Source: a bacterium (lineage in GTDB: Bacteria; Pseudomonadota; Gammaproteobacteria; GCA-002705445; GCA-002716945). Taken from it: DNA of 64,000 nt. Shown in pieces: positions 35,038-44,688 of this stretch. How positions within the stretch are numbered: the stretch's first letter is position 1; the number at the start of each line of letters is the position of its first letter. The notes beneath the pieces were generated by a model. That model was not told where the DNA came from, searched no databases, and saw only the letters and a list, made by a program, of their open reading frames with translations. Position numbers and translations under genes: made by a program. Where the stretch lies: contig JAPOHH010000002.1 in NCBI GenBank assembly GCA_029979505.1, positions 64,118 through 128,117 on the forward strand, written 5' to 3'.

Positions 35038-36581
35038 TGACACTCGAGAAAGATTTAATTCTAATTTTAGACTTTGGTTCACAATACACTCAACTAATTG
35101 CCAGAAGAATACGAGAACTAGGTATATATAGTCTAGTAAAGGCATATGATTCTAATATTAAAGAAATAGAGAACTTAAAACCTAAAGGTATTATTTTAAG
35201 CGGTGGTCCGAATTCTGTAAATATAGAAAATACACTCAAACCAAGTAAAAAGATATTTGCATTAGAGATACCAATATTAGGAATATGTTATGGTATGCAA
35301 TTATTAGCAAAAGAGTTTGGAGGTAAAGTAATCAAGTCAAACAAAAAAGAATTTGGTGACTCGAAATTTATGATTAAAAAAAAATCTAAGTTATTTAAAA
35401 ATATTGAAATTAACCTAAATCATAACGTCTGGATGAGCCATGCAGATAAAGTAAGTAATTTACCTAAAAACTTTAGTAAAATAGGTGAGAGCACAAACTC
35501 TAAAATCGCAGCATTTGAAAATAAAAATAAAAATATCTTTGGTATTCAATTTCACCCCGAGGTTACACACACTTTATTAGGAAAAAAAATTCTTAAAAAC
35601 TTTATTGAAATTTGTGAATGCAAAAAATCTTGGACTGCCAAAAAAATTACCAAGGAGATGATTAAGAAGATTAAATTAGATGTTGCAGATGATAAAGTTA
35701 TTCTTGCACTTTCTGGTGGCGTTGATTCTTCTGTTGTAGCAGCAATCCTTAACAAAGCTATAGGGAAACAGCTATCATGTATATTCATAGACACTGGACT
35801 ATTAAGAAAAAATGAAGTATCAGAAGTAAGAAAAATTACATCCTCTTTAAAAATTAATTTAACAATTGTAGATGCCTCTAGAAAATTTTTATTAGCACTT
35901 AGAGGGGTCAGTGATCCAGAAAAAAAGAGGAAAATTATTGGAAAGTGTTTTATAGATACTTTTAATTCTGAAGCAAAGAAAATTAAGAATGTAAAATATC
36001 TTGGACAAGGTACTATCTATCCAGATGTAATTGAATCATCATCTAAAAATTCGAAATCAGATGTAATTAAGTCTCATCATAACGTTGGTGGGCTCCCAAA
36101 AAAAATGAAGTTAAAGCTTGTTGAACCAATAAGAGACTTATTTAAAGATGAAGTAAGAAAAATAGGTCTTGATTTAGGTCTTCCTAGAGCACTTATCAAC
36201 AGACACCCATTCCCTGGGCCTGGGCTAGCTGTACGGATATTAGGAGAGATAAATCATGAGAAGGTAAGAATTCTTCAAGAAGTAGATTATATATTTATTG
36301 AAGAATTAAGGAAAAATAATCTATACAATAAAACAGATCAAGCATTGGTAGTCCTAATACCTTCAAAATCTGTTGGGGTAATGGGAGACAAAAGACAGTA
36401 TGGTTATGTTGTTGCATTAAGAGCAGTAAATACTACTGATTTTATGACTGCAACAGCTTCTCATATAAGGCATGAAATATTAAATAATATCTCTACAAGA
36501 ATAATAAATGAAGTTGATGGGGTAGCAAGGGTCGTTTACGATATTACATCAAAACCACCTGGAACCATCGAATGGGAATAA
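35037..36581 (+). CDS. guaA: GMP synthase (glutamine-hydrolysing)
   Basis: LGICYGMQLLA, FGIQFHPEVTHT, LALSGGVDSSVVAA, RHPFPGPGLAVRILGE. Confidence 0.97.
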   Translation: MTLEKDLILILDFGSQYTQLIARRIRELGIYSLVKAYDSNIKEIENLKPKGIILSGGPNSVNIENTLKPSKKIFALEIPILGICYGMQLLAKEFGGKVIKSNKKEFGDSKFMIKKKSKLFKNIEINLNHNVWMSHADKVSNLPKNFSKIGESTNSKIAAFENKNKNIFGIQFHPEVTHTLLGKKILKNFIEICECKKSWTAKKITKEMIKKIKLDVADDKVILALSGGVDSSVVAAILNKAIGKQLSCIFIDTGLLRKNEVSEVRKITSSLKINLTIVDASRKFLLALRGVSDPEKKRKIIGKCFIDTFNSEAKKIKNVKYLGQGTIYPDVIESSSKNSKSDVIKSHHNVGGLPKKMKLKLVEPIRDLFKDEVRKIGLDLGLPRALINRHPFPGPGLAVRILGEINHEKVRILQEVDYIFIEELRKNNLYNKTDQALVVLIPSKSVGVMGDKRQYGYVVALRAVNTTDFMTATASHIRHEILNNISTRIINEVDGVARVVYDITSKPPGTIEWE

Positions 36582-36586
36582 GTTTA

Positions 36587-36937
36587 ATGCCTGAAGCAAT
36601 ACTTTATCATAACCCTAAATGTAGTAAGTCTAGAAAAGCTCTTGAATTGCTTAAAAAACACAAGATTAATATTATTCAAAGACTCTATCTTAAAGAAACA
36701 TTAACGAAGGATATGCTTGAAGAAATAATAAGCCTGTCTAAATTATCAGCCAGAGATATCATACGATCTAGTGAAGTGGAATATAAAGAAAATAATCTAG
36801 ATAATCCTAATCTTGCCCAAGATGAGATTCTAGATTTTATAATTAAATACCCTAAACTTCTTCAACGTCCGATATTTATTTTCAATAATACTGCAATCAT
36901 AGCGAGACCTCCTGAGGATATTCTGAAAATTATATAA
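36587..36937 (+). CDS. ArsC/Spx-family arsenate reductase-like protein
   Basis: YHNPKCSKSRKALELLKKH, LQRPIFIFNNTAIIARPPE. Confidence 0.88.
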   Translation: MPEAILYHNPKCSKSRKALELLKKHKINIIQRLYLKETLTKDMLEEIISLSKLSARDIIRSSEVEYKENNLDNPNLAQDEILDFIIKYPKLLQRPIFIFNNTAIIARPPEDILKII

Positions 36938-36961
36938 ATTTAAAGTTGTTTCATTAAGACA

Positions 36962-36993
36962 GTTCATATATCATATGAGAACTTTATGAGAAC
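36962..36993 (+). promoter_or_regulatory. Putative LexA operator: GTTC...GAAC-N7-GAAC at lexA start
   Basis: agttcatatatcatatGAGAACTTTATGAGAACTTTATG: two GAAC cores at 36979-36982 and 36990-36993 spaced by 7 nt, plus upstream GTTC at 36962-36965. Confidence 0.5.
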
Positions 36994-36996
36994 TTT

Positions 36997-37599
36997 ATGA
37001 AAGAATATTCCATTTTAACTGCCAAAGAACAAAAAGCGTATGATTTTATTGTCAGATACTCAAAAAAATATGGCAAATATCCATTACTAATAGAAATCGC
37101 AAAAGGTATAGACATTAAATCAAAAGGCGTAGCCCATAGATATGTAAAATCATTAGAAAAAGCGGGCAAAATATCAAGATTCTCAAATAAGCATAGAGGC
37201 ATCTCAATAGTTGAAAAAAAGCCAATTTTTTTAAAATCTTTAGGGAGCATTGCGGCTGGCGGACCTATTGAAGCAATTTCTGATCAACAAAGAATTGAGC
37301 TTGAATATTTGTTCACCAATAAAAAGTCATATGCTCTTAAGGTCAAAGGAGATTCAATGATAGATGCAGGTATACATGATGGAGACTGGGTAATAATAGA
37401 AGAAAGTAAAAAATTTTATAAATCAAAAGTTCATGTAATTTTAATAGATAATCAAGATGTAACCTTAAAATATATTGAAAAAGAAAATTCAGAAGAAATA
37501 AAATTAATTCCTGCAAATAAGTCATACAAAGAGAGTACCTATCCTATAGAAAGAATTTCTATTCAAGGATATGTAGTCGGCCAAGTAAGAATATATTAA
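36997..37599 (+). CDS. lexA: LexA repressor
   Basis: LTAKEQKAYDFI winged HTH (IDIKSKGVAHRYVKSLEKAGKI), AAG cleavage region GSIAAGGPIEA, catalytic GDSMIDAGIHDGD and LKYIEK Lys. Confidence 0.93.
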   Translation: MKEYSILTAKEQKAYDFIVRYSKKYGKYPLLIEIAKGIDIKSKGVAHRYVKSLEKAGKISRFSNKHRGISIVEKKPIFLKSLGSIAAGGPIEAISDQQRIELEYLFTNKKSYALKVKGDSMIDAGIHDGDWVIIEESKKFYKSKVHVILIDNQDVTLKYIEKENSEEIKLIPANKSYKESTYPIERISIQGYVVGQVRIY

Positions 37600-38816
37600 T
37601 GAATGAAAAAATTTTTATTCATGTAGATATGAATGCATTCTTTGCTTCAATCGAACAAAGAGATTATCCATACTTAGTTGGAAAGCCTATAGCCGTAACT
37701 AATGGACAATATGGCTCATGTATAATTACCTCATCATATGAAGCAAGAGCATTTGGAATTAAGACCGGGATGAAAATTCGTGAAGGAAGAAAAATTTGTC
37801 CACATTTAATTCAGAGATCATCACGACCAAAAATATACGCTGCCACGTCAGCAAGAATAATGAATATATTAGAAAACATAACTCCTGATATTCAAATATA
37901 TTCTGTAGATGAAGCATTTTTAGAATTAACAAATTGTATGAAAATTTATAAAGAAATTGATTATGTTGTATATAAAATTAAAGATTTAATATATCAAACA
38001 GAGAATCTTAAATGCTCTATCGGTATATCTTTTAGTAAGTCTTTAGCAAAATATGCTTCAAAAATTAATAAACCAGATGGAATAACTCATATTAATAAAA
38101 AAAATTATCATCAATATTTAGATAATTCACCAATAGATACTTTATGCGGCGTATCAAGAGGAATTAAATTTTTCTTAAATCAACATCAAGTTTATAAATG
38201 TTCTGATATGAAAAATATTCCTATAAGTATACTTGCAAATAGGTTTGGTAATATTGGTAGAAAAATATGGCTGATGGCAAATGGAAGTGATTTTGAAGGA
38301 CTCACTCCAGACTCCGTTCACCCAAAAAGTCTTGGACATGGAAAAGTATTAATGCCTAATACAAAAAACCGCTATCTTATAAAAAAAATCTTCTTAAGAA
38401 TGGCCAACAAACTGTCTTTACGTTTACGTAAATCTAATTATGAATCAAATATTTTTTTAGTTGCAATAAAAATAAAAGCAGGATGGGTGAAAAAAAAAAT
38501 ACGCATAGAGAAAGCTACATGCGACCAGAAAGATATATTTAATATTTGCTTATTTTACCTAAATTTATTTGATAAAAATATTGGAATTTTTCAAGTCCAA
38601 GTTACAGCTTTGCATCCTATAAGAAAAAATATACAAATTGATATTTTTAATCAGGAAAATAATAAAAATATCGTTTTAGATCAAGCATTGGATAATATAA
38701 ATGATAAGTTTGGTTCTGATGCTATTAAACCCGCTCGTCTGATGAGTGATAATACAGATAGCCCAGACGTAATAGCTCCTGCATGGAGGCCTAATGGACA
38801 TAGAAAATCCGTATAA
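37599..38816 (+). CDS. dinB: Y-family DNA polymerase (DNA polymerase IV)
   Basis: HVDMNAFFASIEQRDYP, YSVDEAFLEL, SIGISFSKSLAKYASKINKPDG; internal QIDIF resembles a beta-clamp binding motif. Confidence 0.92.
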   Translation: MNEKIFIHVDMNAFFASIEQRDYPYLVGKPIAVTNGQYGSCIITSSYEARAFGIKTGMKIREGRKICPHLIQRSSRPKIYAATSARIMNILENITPDIQIYSVDEAFLELTNCMKIYKEIDYVVYKIKDLIYQTENLKCSIGISFSKSLAKYASKINKPDGITHINKKNYHQYLDNSPIDTLCGVSRGIKFFLNQHQVYKCSDMKNIPISILANRFGNIGRKIWLMANGSDFEGLTPDSVHPKSLGHGKVLMPNTKNRYLIKKIFLRMANKLSLRLRKSNYESNIFLVAIKIKAGWVKKKIRIEKATCDQKDIFNICLFYLNLFDKNIGIFQVQVTALHPIRKNIQIDIFNQENNKNIVLDQALDNINDKFGSDAIKPARLMSDNTDSPDVIAPAWRPNGHRKSV

Positions 38817-38820
38817 AAAA

Positions 38821-38847
38821 AGGCCGAAGGGGGTAGATTCGGCCTTT
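38821..38847. terminator. Intrinsic terminator after dinB
   Basis: AGGCCGAA (38821-38828) / TTCGGCCT (38838-38845) stem, 9-nt loop, flanked by A6 upstream and TTT downstream. Confidence 0.8.
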
Positions 38848-38873
38848 CATTAAAGGGGTGGGGATATGACTAG

Positions 38874-40010
38874 TTGTCTGTATCCTGTCTAAGACAATAT
38901 CTCAATAAAATAGACATGTCAACATTAAATATGAACAAAAACTATACAAATATAATAAATAATGGTATTGTCTGTAAAAAATTAGACATTACTTTGACAA
39001 ATCGTATGGAAAATATAATAATTAGTAACAATGACAAGGATAAGTCCAACATTGGTAGCAAGATGAAAGAAGATTTATCTGCAAAACCACGTCATTTAAT
39101 TCAAGTCGTGAATAGACGAACGGGTCTAAGTTCAGATGTGATTAGAGTTTGGGAAAAACGATACCAAGCTGTGATTTCTCACCGAAACGATACTAACCGA
39201 AGATTATATTCAGATAAAGATATAGATAAACTTACATTGCTCAAGAGAGCTATAGCTGCAGGACGAAGAATTGGAGATATAGCGGCATTATCATATGATG
39301 ATCTTTTTGAACTTGTAATGGGCGATGAGTCAAATGCATCAATAGGATACAAACGACCAAGTACTGGTACAATCATGGAACTATTTGATGAATCTGTATC
39401 ATGTATAAAAGAAATGAATAGCTGGAAACTTGATAATACATTATCAAATGCGGTAGCTATATTGAGTACAAATGATCTTTTGATTGAATTTATTAAACCT
39501 TTAAGTAATTACATACAAGATGAATGTTCAAGAGGCAGTATAAGATATGCTCAGGAAAAAATGTCTAAATTATGTATTAGGACATGTCTAAATAACCTGT
39601 ATTTGAAACTTAGGTCTTCTAAAGAAGATTGTCCAAGGTTAGTTATTGCCTCATTACTATCGGAGCATGAGCACCTAGATACAATAATGCATATGATAAT
39701 TGCACAAAATATTGGTTGGGATTTAACGTATATTGGAAATGGAGTGCCCCATGATGAGATAACTTATGCAGCTACATCAGTTAATGCTCAATTAGTCGTG
39801 CTTGCGATTAATAATCCAAGAGATATTGCAAGAAAAATATATGAAATAAAACACATAAGGGAGCATGCAAATAAGACAGAGGATATTATCTTAATAGGCT
39901 CTCAATGTAGTGAATATAAACAACTAGCTAATGACTTTAGTATAAACATCTCATCGGACCTTACTAGCTTTAGACTCACCCTAGAAAGATTATACAGTTT
40001 AATCAGATAA
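38874..40010 (+). CDS. MerR-type HTH regulator with B12-binding-like fold (CarH/LitR-like architecture); true start may be 39006 or 39063
   Basis: HTH RTGLSSDVIRVWEKRYQAVISHRNDTNRRLYSDKDIDKLTLLKRAI; helical + Rossmann region ...LTYIGNGVPHDEITYAATSVNAQLVVLAI. Confidence 0.85.
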   Translation: MSVSCLRQYLNKIDMSTLNMNKNYTNIINNGIVCKKLDITLTNRMENIIISNNDKDKSNIGSKMKEDLSAKPRHLIQVVNRRTGLSSDVIRVWEKRYQAVISHRNDTNRRLYSDKDIDKLTLLKRAIAAGRRIGDIAALSYDDLFELVMGDESNASIGYKRPSTGTIMELFDESVSCIKEMNSWKLDNTLSNAVAILSTNDLLIEFIKPLSNYIQDECSRGSIRYAQEKMSKLCIRTCLNNLYLKLRSSKEDCPRLVIASLLSEHEHLDTIMHMIIAQNIGWDLTYIGNGVPHDEITYAATSVNAQLVVLAINNPRDIARKIYEIKHIREHANKTEDIILIGSQCSEYKQLANDFSINISSDLTSFRLTLERLYSLIR

Positions 40011-42737
40011 ATTAGATTTAAGATTTTTTAGGGATAAGATTTCGTTCGAAATTTTCTTATGATTTGAAACATTTTGGTTAATGATTTCACTTGGTGCTTT
40101 TTCAATAAAACTTTTATTATTTAGTTTGGCATCTATTTTTTTGAGAACTGATTCTAAATGAAGTATATTCTTTTCTATTTTCATTATTTCATCACTAATA
40201 CTAATCATATTTTTTATATAAAGATATAAGGTAAATTTACTATCAATAATTTCTATAAAGTCATTAGATTCTGATTCTCTTTTATCGATAATAACTAAGT
40301 CTATACCTGAAAGACTATTTACAAGCATTATATTATCAGCAACATCTTCAGATAAAACACTGTCATTAATAAGTATTTCTACATTAAATTTATTCTTCGG
40401 ATGTATACCTAATTCAGTGCGGGTCCTTCTAATTTTCTTAATGATTTCTTTTATATCATTAACTCTAATATCAATATCACTCTCTTTAGAAATCCTTACT
40501 TGCGAAGGGAATGAACTGTTGGTAAGGCTATCTTCAGAGACAAACTGATTCTTATATAATGCACTCCAAATTTCTTCTGTTATGAATGGTATAATAGGGT
40601 GACATATTTTTATTATTCTAATCAAAGAATATATTAAATACTTCTTTGTAGTATCCGATGTATTAGTTTTAGCAATCTCTAAATACCAATCACAATATTC
40701 ATTCCATACAAACTCATATATACTATTAGCCATTAGATCAAATCTATATGTTGACGAGTATTTTTTAAAATCATTTATAACATAATCTAATTTATACATA
40801 ATCCACTTATCAAATATAGTTGCATCTATAGTGCTAAGATTTTCCTCATAATTATAATCATCACATGTTAGTATAATAAATCTGGATGCATTCCACAGTT
40901 TATTACAAAAGTTTCTGTAACCCTCTATTCTATTAAGGTCAAAATTTATATCTCTACCAGTTGATGCCATAGCGCAGAAATTGAACCTTAGTGCATCAGC
41001 TCCAAATTCTTTTATTCCATTTGGAAATTCTTTTTTTGTTTTTTTAATAATATTTGATTTTTGTTTTTCGTTTATTAAGCTTTCTGTTCTTTTCTCTAAG
41101 AGATTATCAAGACTTATTCCGTCTATAACATCTAGTGGGTCAATTACATTTCCAATTGATTTAGACATTTTTTTCCCTTCAGCATCTCTTACAAGGCCAT
41201 GAATGTAAATTTTATTAAACGGAATATTATTGGTAAATTTGATACTCATCATTATCATCCTAGCGACCCAAAAAAAGATAATATCAAAGCCAGTCACTAG
41301 AAGGTTTGTCGGGAAGTACTTTTCAAAAAAAGCATCATCTTTTTTCCAATCAAGTGTTGAAAATGGCCACAACGCAGAAGAGAACCATGTATCAAGTACA
41401 TCTTCATCTTGATTTAATTCTAAATCATCATTTAAATTATATTTTTTTCTAACATGACTCTCGTTTTCCCCGACATATATATTGCCTTTATTATCATACC
41501 AGGCTGGTATTCTATGACCCCACATAATTTGTCTACTAATACACCAATCTTCAATATTTTCTAGCCAGTTAAAGTAAATCTTTTCCCAATGATCAGGGAC
41601 GAATGTTACTTTGCCATTTTTGACAACTTCTATACCATCAGTTGCAAGATCTTTCATATTCATAAACCACTGACTAGTTAGTAATGGTTCAATTATTTCG
41701 CCAGTTCTTTCTCCAATTGGTACAGTAGTTTTGTATGGAACCTTCTTAACAAACGAATTAATTTTTTCTAGGTCATTGATAAGCATATCTCTAACATCAT
41801 GTATGTTTTTTCCTATATAATTCTTATCCACATTTTCATTTAACGTACCATTTTTATTAAGAATATTTACGAAATCAAGTTTATGTTTTTTTCCAACTTT
41901 ATAATCATTAAAATCATGAGCAGGTGTAATTTTTAAACAACCAGTTCCAAACTCTTTATCGACAATTTCATCTAAAATTATAGGTATTTCCTTGTCTAGC
42001 ATAGGAATAATGACTTTTTTTCCAACCAAATGTTTATAGCGGTTATCTGTAGGATTTATACATACAGCAGTGTCACCAAAAAGCGTCTCTGGTCTCGTAG
42101 TTGCAACAATTACAAATTCATGAGATCCAACAACTTTATATTTTAGATGATATAAAAACCCATCTTTTTCCTCATTAAGTACTTCTAAATCTGATATAGC
42201 TGTTTGAAGCTTTATGTCCCAATTTACAAGTCTGTTACCTCGATATATTAGACTATCATCATACAGTTGAATAAAAATATTTTTTACAGTATCAGAAAGG
42301 TCCTCATCCATTGTAAACCTGTTTCTTGACCAGTCAGCTGAGGAACCTATTCTTTTGGTTTGATTTATGATTGTATTACCTGAAATATCTTTCCATTTCC
42401 AAACTTCACTAATAAATTCATCTCTACTTAAATTATTAATGTCTGTACCTAAAGAAGACAGTCGATTCTCTACAACTAGTTGAGTTGCAATTCCTGCATG
42501 ATCAGTCCCAGGTTGCCACAAGACACTTTTTCCTAACATGCGATGGTATCTAACTAGTACATCAATAATTGTGTGTTGAAAAGCATGACCCATATGTAAA
42601 GTACCAGTAACATTAGGTGGTGGGAGTACTATTGAAAATTTCGAAGTAGATTCTTTCGGGGAAAAAGATTGATTTTTCTCCCAATTTTCATAGATTCTTT
42701 TCTCGATATCTTTTGGTTTATATTGTTTGTTCATCAT
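39999..42737 (-). CDS. valS: Valyl-tRNA synthetase
   Basis: PPPNVTGTLHMGHAFQHTIIDVL, GKKMSKSIGNVIDPLDVIDG. Confidence 0.98.
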   Translation of the reverse strand: MMNKQYKPKDIEKRIYENWEKNQSFSPKESTSKFSIVLPPPNVTGTLHMGHAFQHTIIDVLVRYHRMLGKSVLWQPGTDHAGIATQLVVENRLSSLGTDINNLSRDEFISEVWKWKDISGNTIINQTKRIGSSADWSRNRFTMDEDLSDTVKNIFIQLYDDSLIYRGNRLVNWDIKLQTAISDLEVLNEEKDGFLYHLKYKVVGSHEFVIVATTRPETLFGDTAVCINPTDNRYKHLVGKKVIIPMLDKEIPIILDEIVDKEFGTGCLKITPAHDFNDYKVGKKHKLDFVNILNKNGTLNENVDKNYIGKNIHDVRDMLINDLEKINSFVKKVPYKTTVPIGERTGEIIEPLLTSQWFMNMKDLATDGIEVVKNGKVTFVPDHWEKIYFNWLENIEDWCISRQIMWGHRIPAWYDNKGNIYVGENESHVRKKYNLNDDLELNQDEDVLDTWFSSALWPFSTLDWKKDDAFFEKYFPTNLLVTGFDIIFFWVARMIMMSIKFTNNIPFNKIYIHGLVRDAEGKKMSKSIGNVIDPLDVIDGISLDNLLEKRTESLINEKQKSNIIKKTKKEFPNGIKEFGADALRFNFCAMASTGRDINFDLNRIEGYRNFCNKLWNASRFIILTCDDYNYEENLSTIDATIFDKWIMYKLDYVINDFKKYSSTYRFDLMANSIYEFVWNEYCDWYLEIAKTNTSDTTKKYLIYSLIRIIKICHPIIPFITEEIWSALYKNQFVSEDSLTNSSFPSQVRISKESDIDIRVNDIKEIIKKIRRTRTELGIHPKNKFNVEILINDSVLSEDVADNIMLVNSLSGIDLVIIDKRESESNDFIEIIDSKFTLYLYIKNMISISDEIMKIEKNILHLESVLKKIDAKLNNKSFIEKAPSEIINQNVSNHKKISNEILSLKNLKSNLSD

Positions 42738-43167
42738 ATGTATTATGTACTAAAGTAAAATTATATTTTTTATAATCTGAATATTTCTTTCTACTGATTG
42801 TTTTATTATTCTCATCATCTTCTACAAATTCATATATATTGATTGCATCAATATTTTTCAATAGAGGAGTTGAGTGGTTGTTGATAATTGATTTGTATTC
42901 ATTGAATATTTCAAATTTATCTATATATTTAAATGATAATAGTAATATTGGTGTATCAACTTTATCCCCATCTTCGTAAATCTTATGTGGAAGAAAACTA
43001 TTTTGCTCGAATGTCCACAATAATTTATCGAGTCTTTCAAGTTTATCATCTGATGTAATTACTATGACCTTATTTTCTTTCTTGAACAAATGTTTTATAC
43101 AGTTACAAATACATAAATCTAAATTATGATTTTTATTGAGAGAAAAAAAGTTCGCAGTTGATTTCAA
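42718..43167 (-). CDS. holC: DNA polymerase III chi subunit
   Basis: ITSDDKLERLDKLLWTFEQNSFLPHKIYED; between pepA and valS, a conserved gammaproteobacterial order. Confidence 0.88.
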   Translation of the reverse strand: MKSTANFFSLNKNHNLDLCICNCIKHLFKKENKVIVITSDDKLERLDKLLWTFEQNSFLPHKIYEDGDKVDTPILLLSFKYIDKFEIFNEYKSIINNHSTPLLKNIDAINIYEFVEDDENNKTISRKKYSDYKKYNFTLVHNTYDEQTI

Positions 43168-43169
43168 TT

Positions 43170-44612
43170 TTATTTATTCGTCATGACGAAATCAGTAAGT
43201 AATTTTACCGGTCTACCTGTGGATCCTTTGTCATTGCCTGATTCCCATGCAGTCCCTGCAATATCTAAATGAGCCCATTTCTCATCTTTGGTGAAGTTTG
43301 CTAGAAACGCAGCGGCAGTAATTGCGCCACCATATCTTCCACCAATATTTTGTATATCTGCAAAGTTTGTTTTTAGCTCGTCAAAATAATCGCTGTACAG
43401 CGGAAGTTCCCAGACTCTGTCTCCAGTAACATCTGCAGACTTTTTAATCTTTTGTGTTAATGTTGAATTATTTGAAAAAAGACCGGACGGATATTTTCCT
43501 AATCCTACTAGGCAAGCTCCCGTTAGTGTTGCCATATCTAAAATATACTTAGGTTTATATTTCTTAGAAAACGTCAAAGCATCACATAAAACTAGTCTTC
43601 CCTCGGCATCAGTATTTAGTATTTCGATAGTTATGCCTGACATACTTTTAACAACATCACCAGGTCGAGTAGCAACTCCGCTTGGCATGTTTTCAGCACA
43701 TGCTAGTATCCCAATAACATTATTCTTCAAATTCATTTCTGCACAAGCTTGCATAGTACCTACCACAGAACCAGCACCCGACATATCATACTTCATCTCA
43801 TCCATGCTTGGCGATGGTTTTAGTGATATACCTCCTGTATCAAAAGTAATACCTTTGCCAACCAACACAATAGGCTGTTTATTTTTTAATGGTGTATATT
43901 TAATTATTACAAGCTTTGCAGGTTGCGTACTCCCTTGCGAAACTGATAGAAGGGAACCCATCTTCAAAGCTCTCATTTGTTTCTCATCAAGAACTTCTAC
44001 TTTAAGATTTTTGTGGAGTTTTTCTAGTTTCTTAGATTCTCTAGCTAAAAATGTTGGATTACAAATATTAGGTGGTGTGTCGCCTAATTTCCTTGCCGTA
44101 TTGAGACCATGCGCAATTGCTAATGATATTCTTTTCGTATCATCAAATGCCTTCTTTGTAATATTATTAGGAACTTTAATAAAACATTCTTTCAAATGAT
44201 TTATACTATTATTTTTAAAATTGTAGTTACTTTTTTCAAATTCAATGATACTGCCTTTAAGTACGTCATAGTTTTTAATAGTAATATCACTCAAATCTAG
44301 TGAGATTTTGCCGATATCATACTTATTTATTTTTTTTATTACAGAAGAGAGATATTTTTCAAACTTTTGTATAGTCAGTTCACTTTTTTTACCTAAACCT
44401 ATTAGAAAATAGTTACTGTCATACATAGTGCTAACTATCATCTCCATCGATCCAAGCTTCCCGCATATCAACTTTTGGGAAACAGCTTTTTTTATGTCCT
44501 TGAGCGCTTTTGAACAGCCAATAGACTTATTAACACCTGATAGTTTGTCCTCATATACAAATACTAAGTTATAGTCTAATTTATCGTTTTTACTGAATCT
44601 GGTGTATTTCAT
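43170..44612 (-). CDS. pepA: Cytosol (leucyl) aminopeptidase PepA
   Basis: VGKGITFDTGGISLKPSPSMDEMKYDMSGAGSV, NTDAEGRLVLCDAL. Confidence 0.97.
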   Translation of the reverse strand: MKYTRFSKNDKLDYNLVFVYEDKLSGVNKSIGCSKALKDIKKAVSQKLICGKLGSMEMIVSTMYDSNYFLIGLGKKSELTIQKFEKYLSSVIKKINKYDIGKISLDLSDITIKNYDVLKGSIIEFEKSNYNFKNNSINHLKECFIKVPNNITKKAFDDTKRISLAIAHGLNTARKLGDTPPNICNPTFLARESKKLEKLHKNLKVEVLDEKQMRALKMGSLLSVSQGSTQPAKLVIIKYTPLKNKQPIVLVGKGITFDTGGISLKPSPSMDEMKYDMSGAGSVVGTMQACAEMNLKNNVIGILACAENMPSGVATRPGDVVKSMSGITIEILNTDAEGRLVLCDALTFSKKYKPKYILDMATLTGACLVGLGKYPSGLFSNNSTLTQKIKKSADVTGDRVWELPLYSDYFDELKTNFADIQNIGGRYGGAITAAAFLANFTKDEKWAHLDIAGTAWESGNDKGSTGRPVKLLTDFVMTNK

Positions 44613-44688
44613 GATATTTCCATATAATAAAGTTATACTATTTAAAAACTAAGATTAACATTTTTTATTACATCTTGTAATTATTACT

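Noticed and set aside
38829-38863. G-rich runs (GGGGG, GGGG, GGGG) after dinB as a G-quadruplex
   Set aside because: Only three runs of three or more G, with a long intervening loop; part of the region is already explained by the terminator hairpin.
38866-38892. Possible leader peptide MTSCLYPV preceded by AAAGGGGTGGGGAT
   Set aside because: Strong purine-rich SD-like stretch, but only 8 codons, no regulatory codon bias or attenuator hairpin downstream.
43633-44199. Plus-strand 188-aa ORF within pepA
   Set aside because: Opposite a confidently identified PepA; no domain recognised, interpreted as a shadow ORF.
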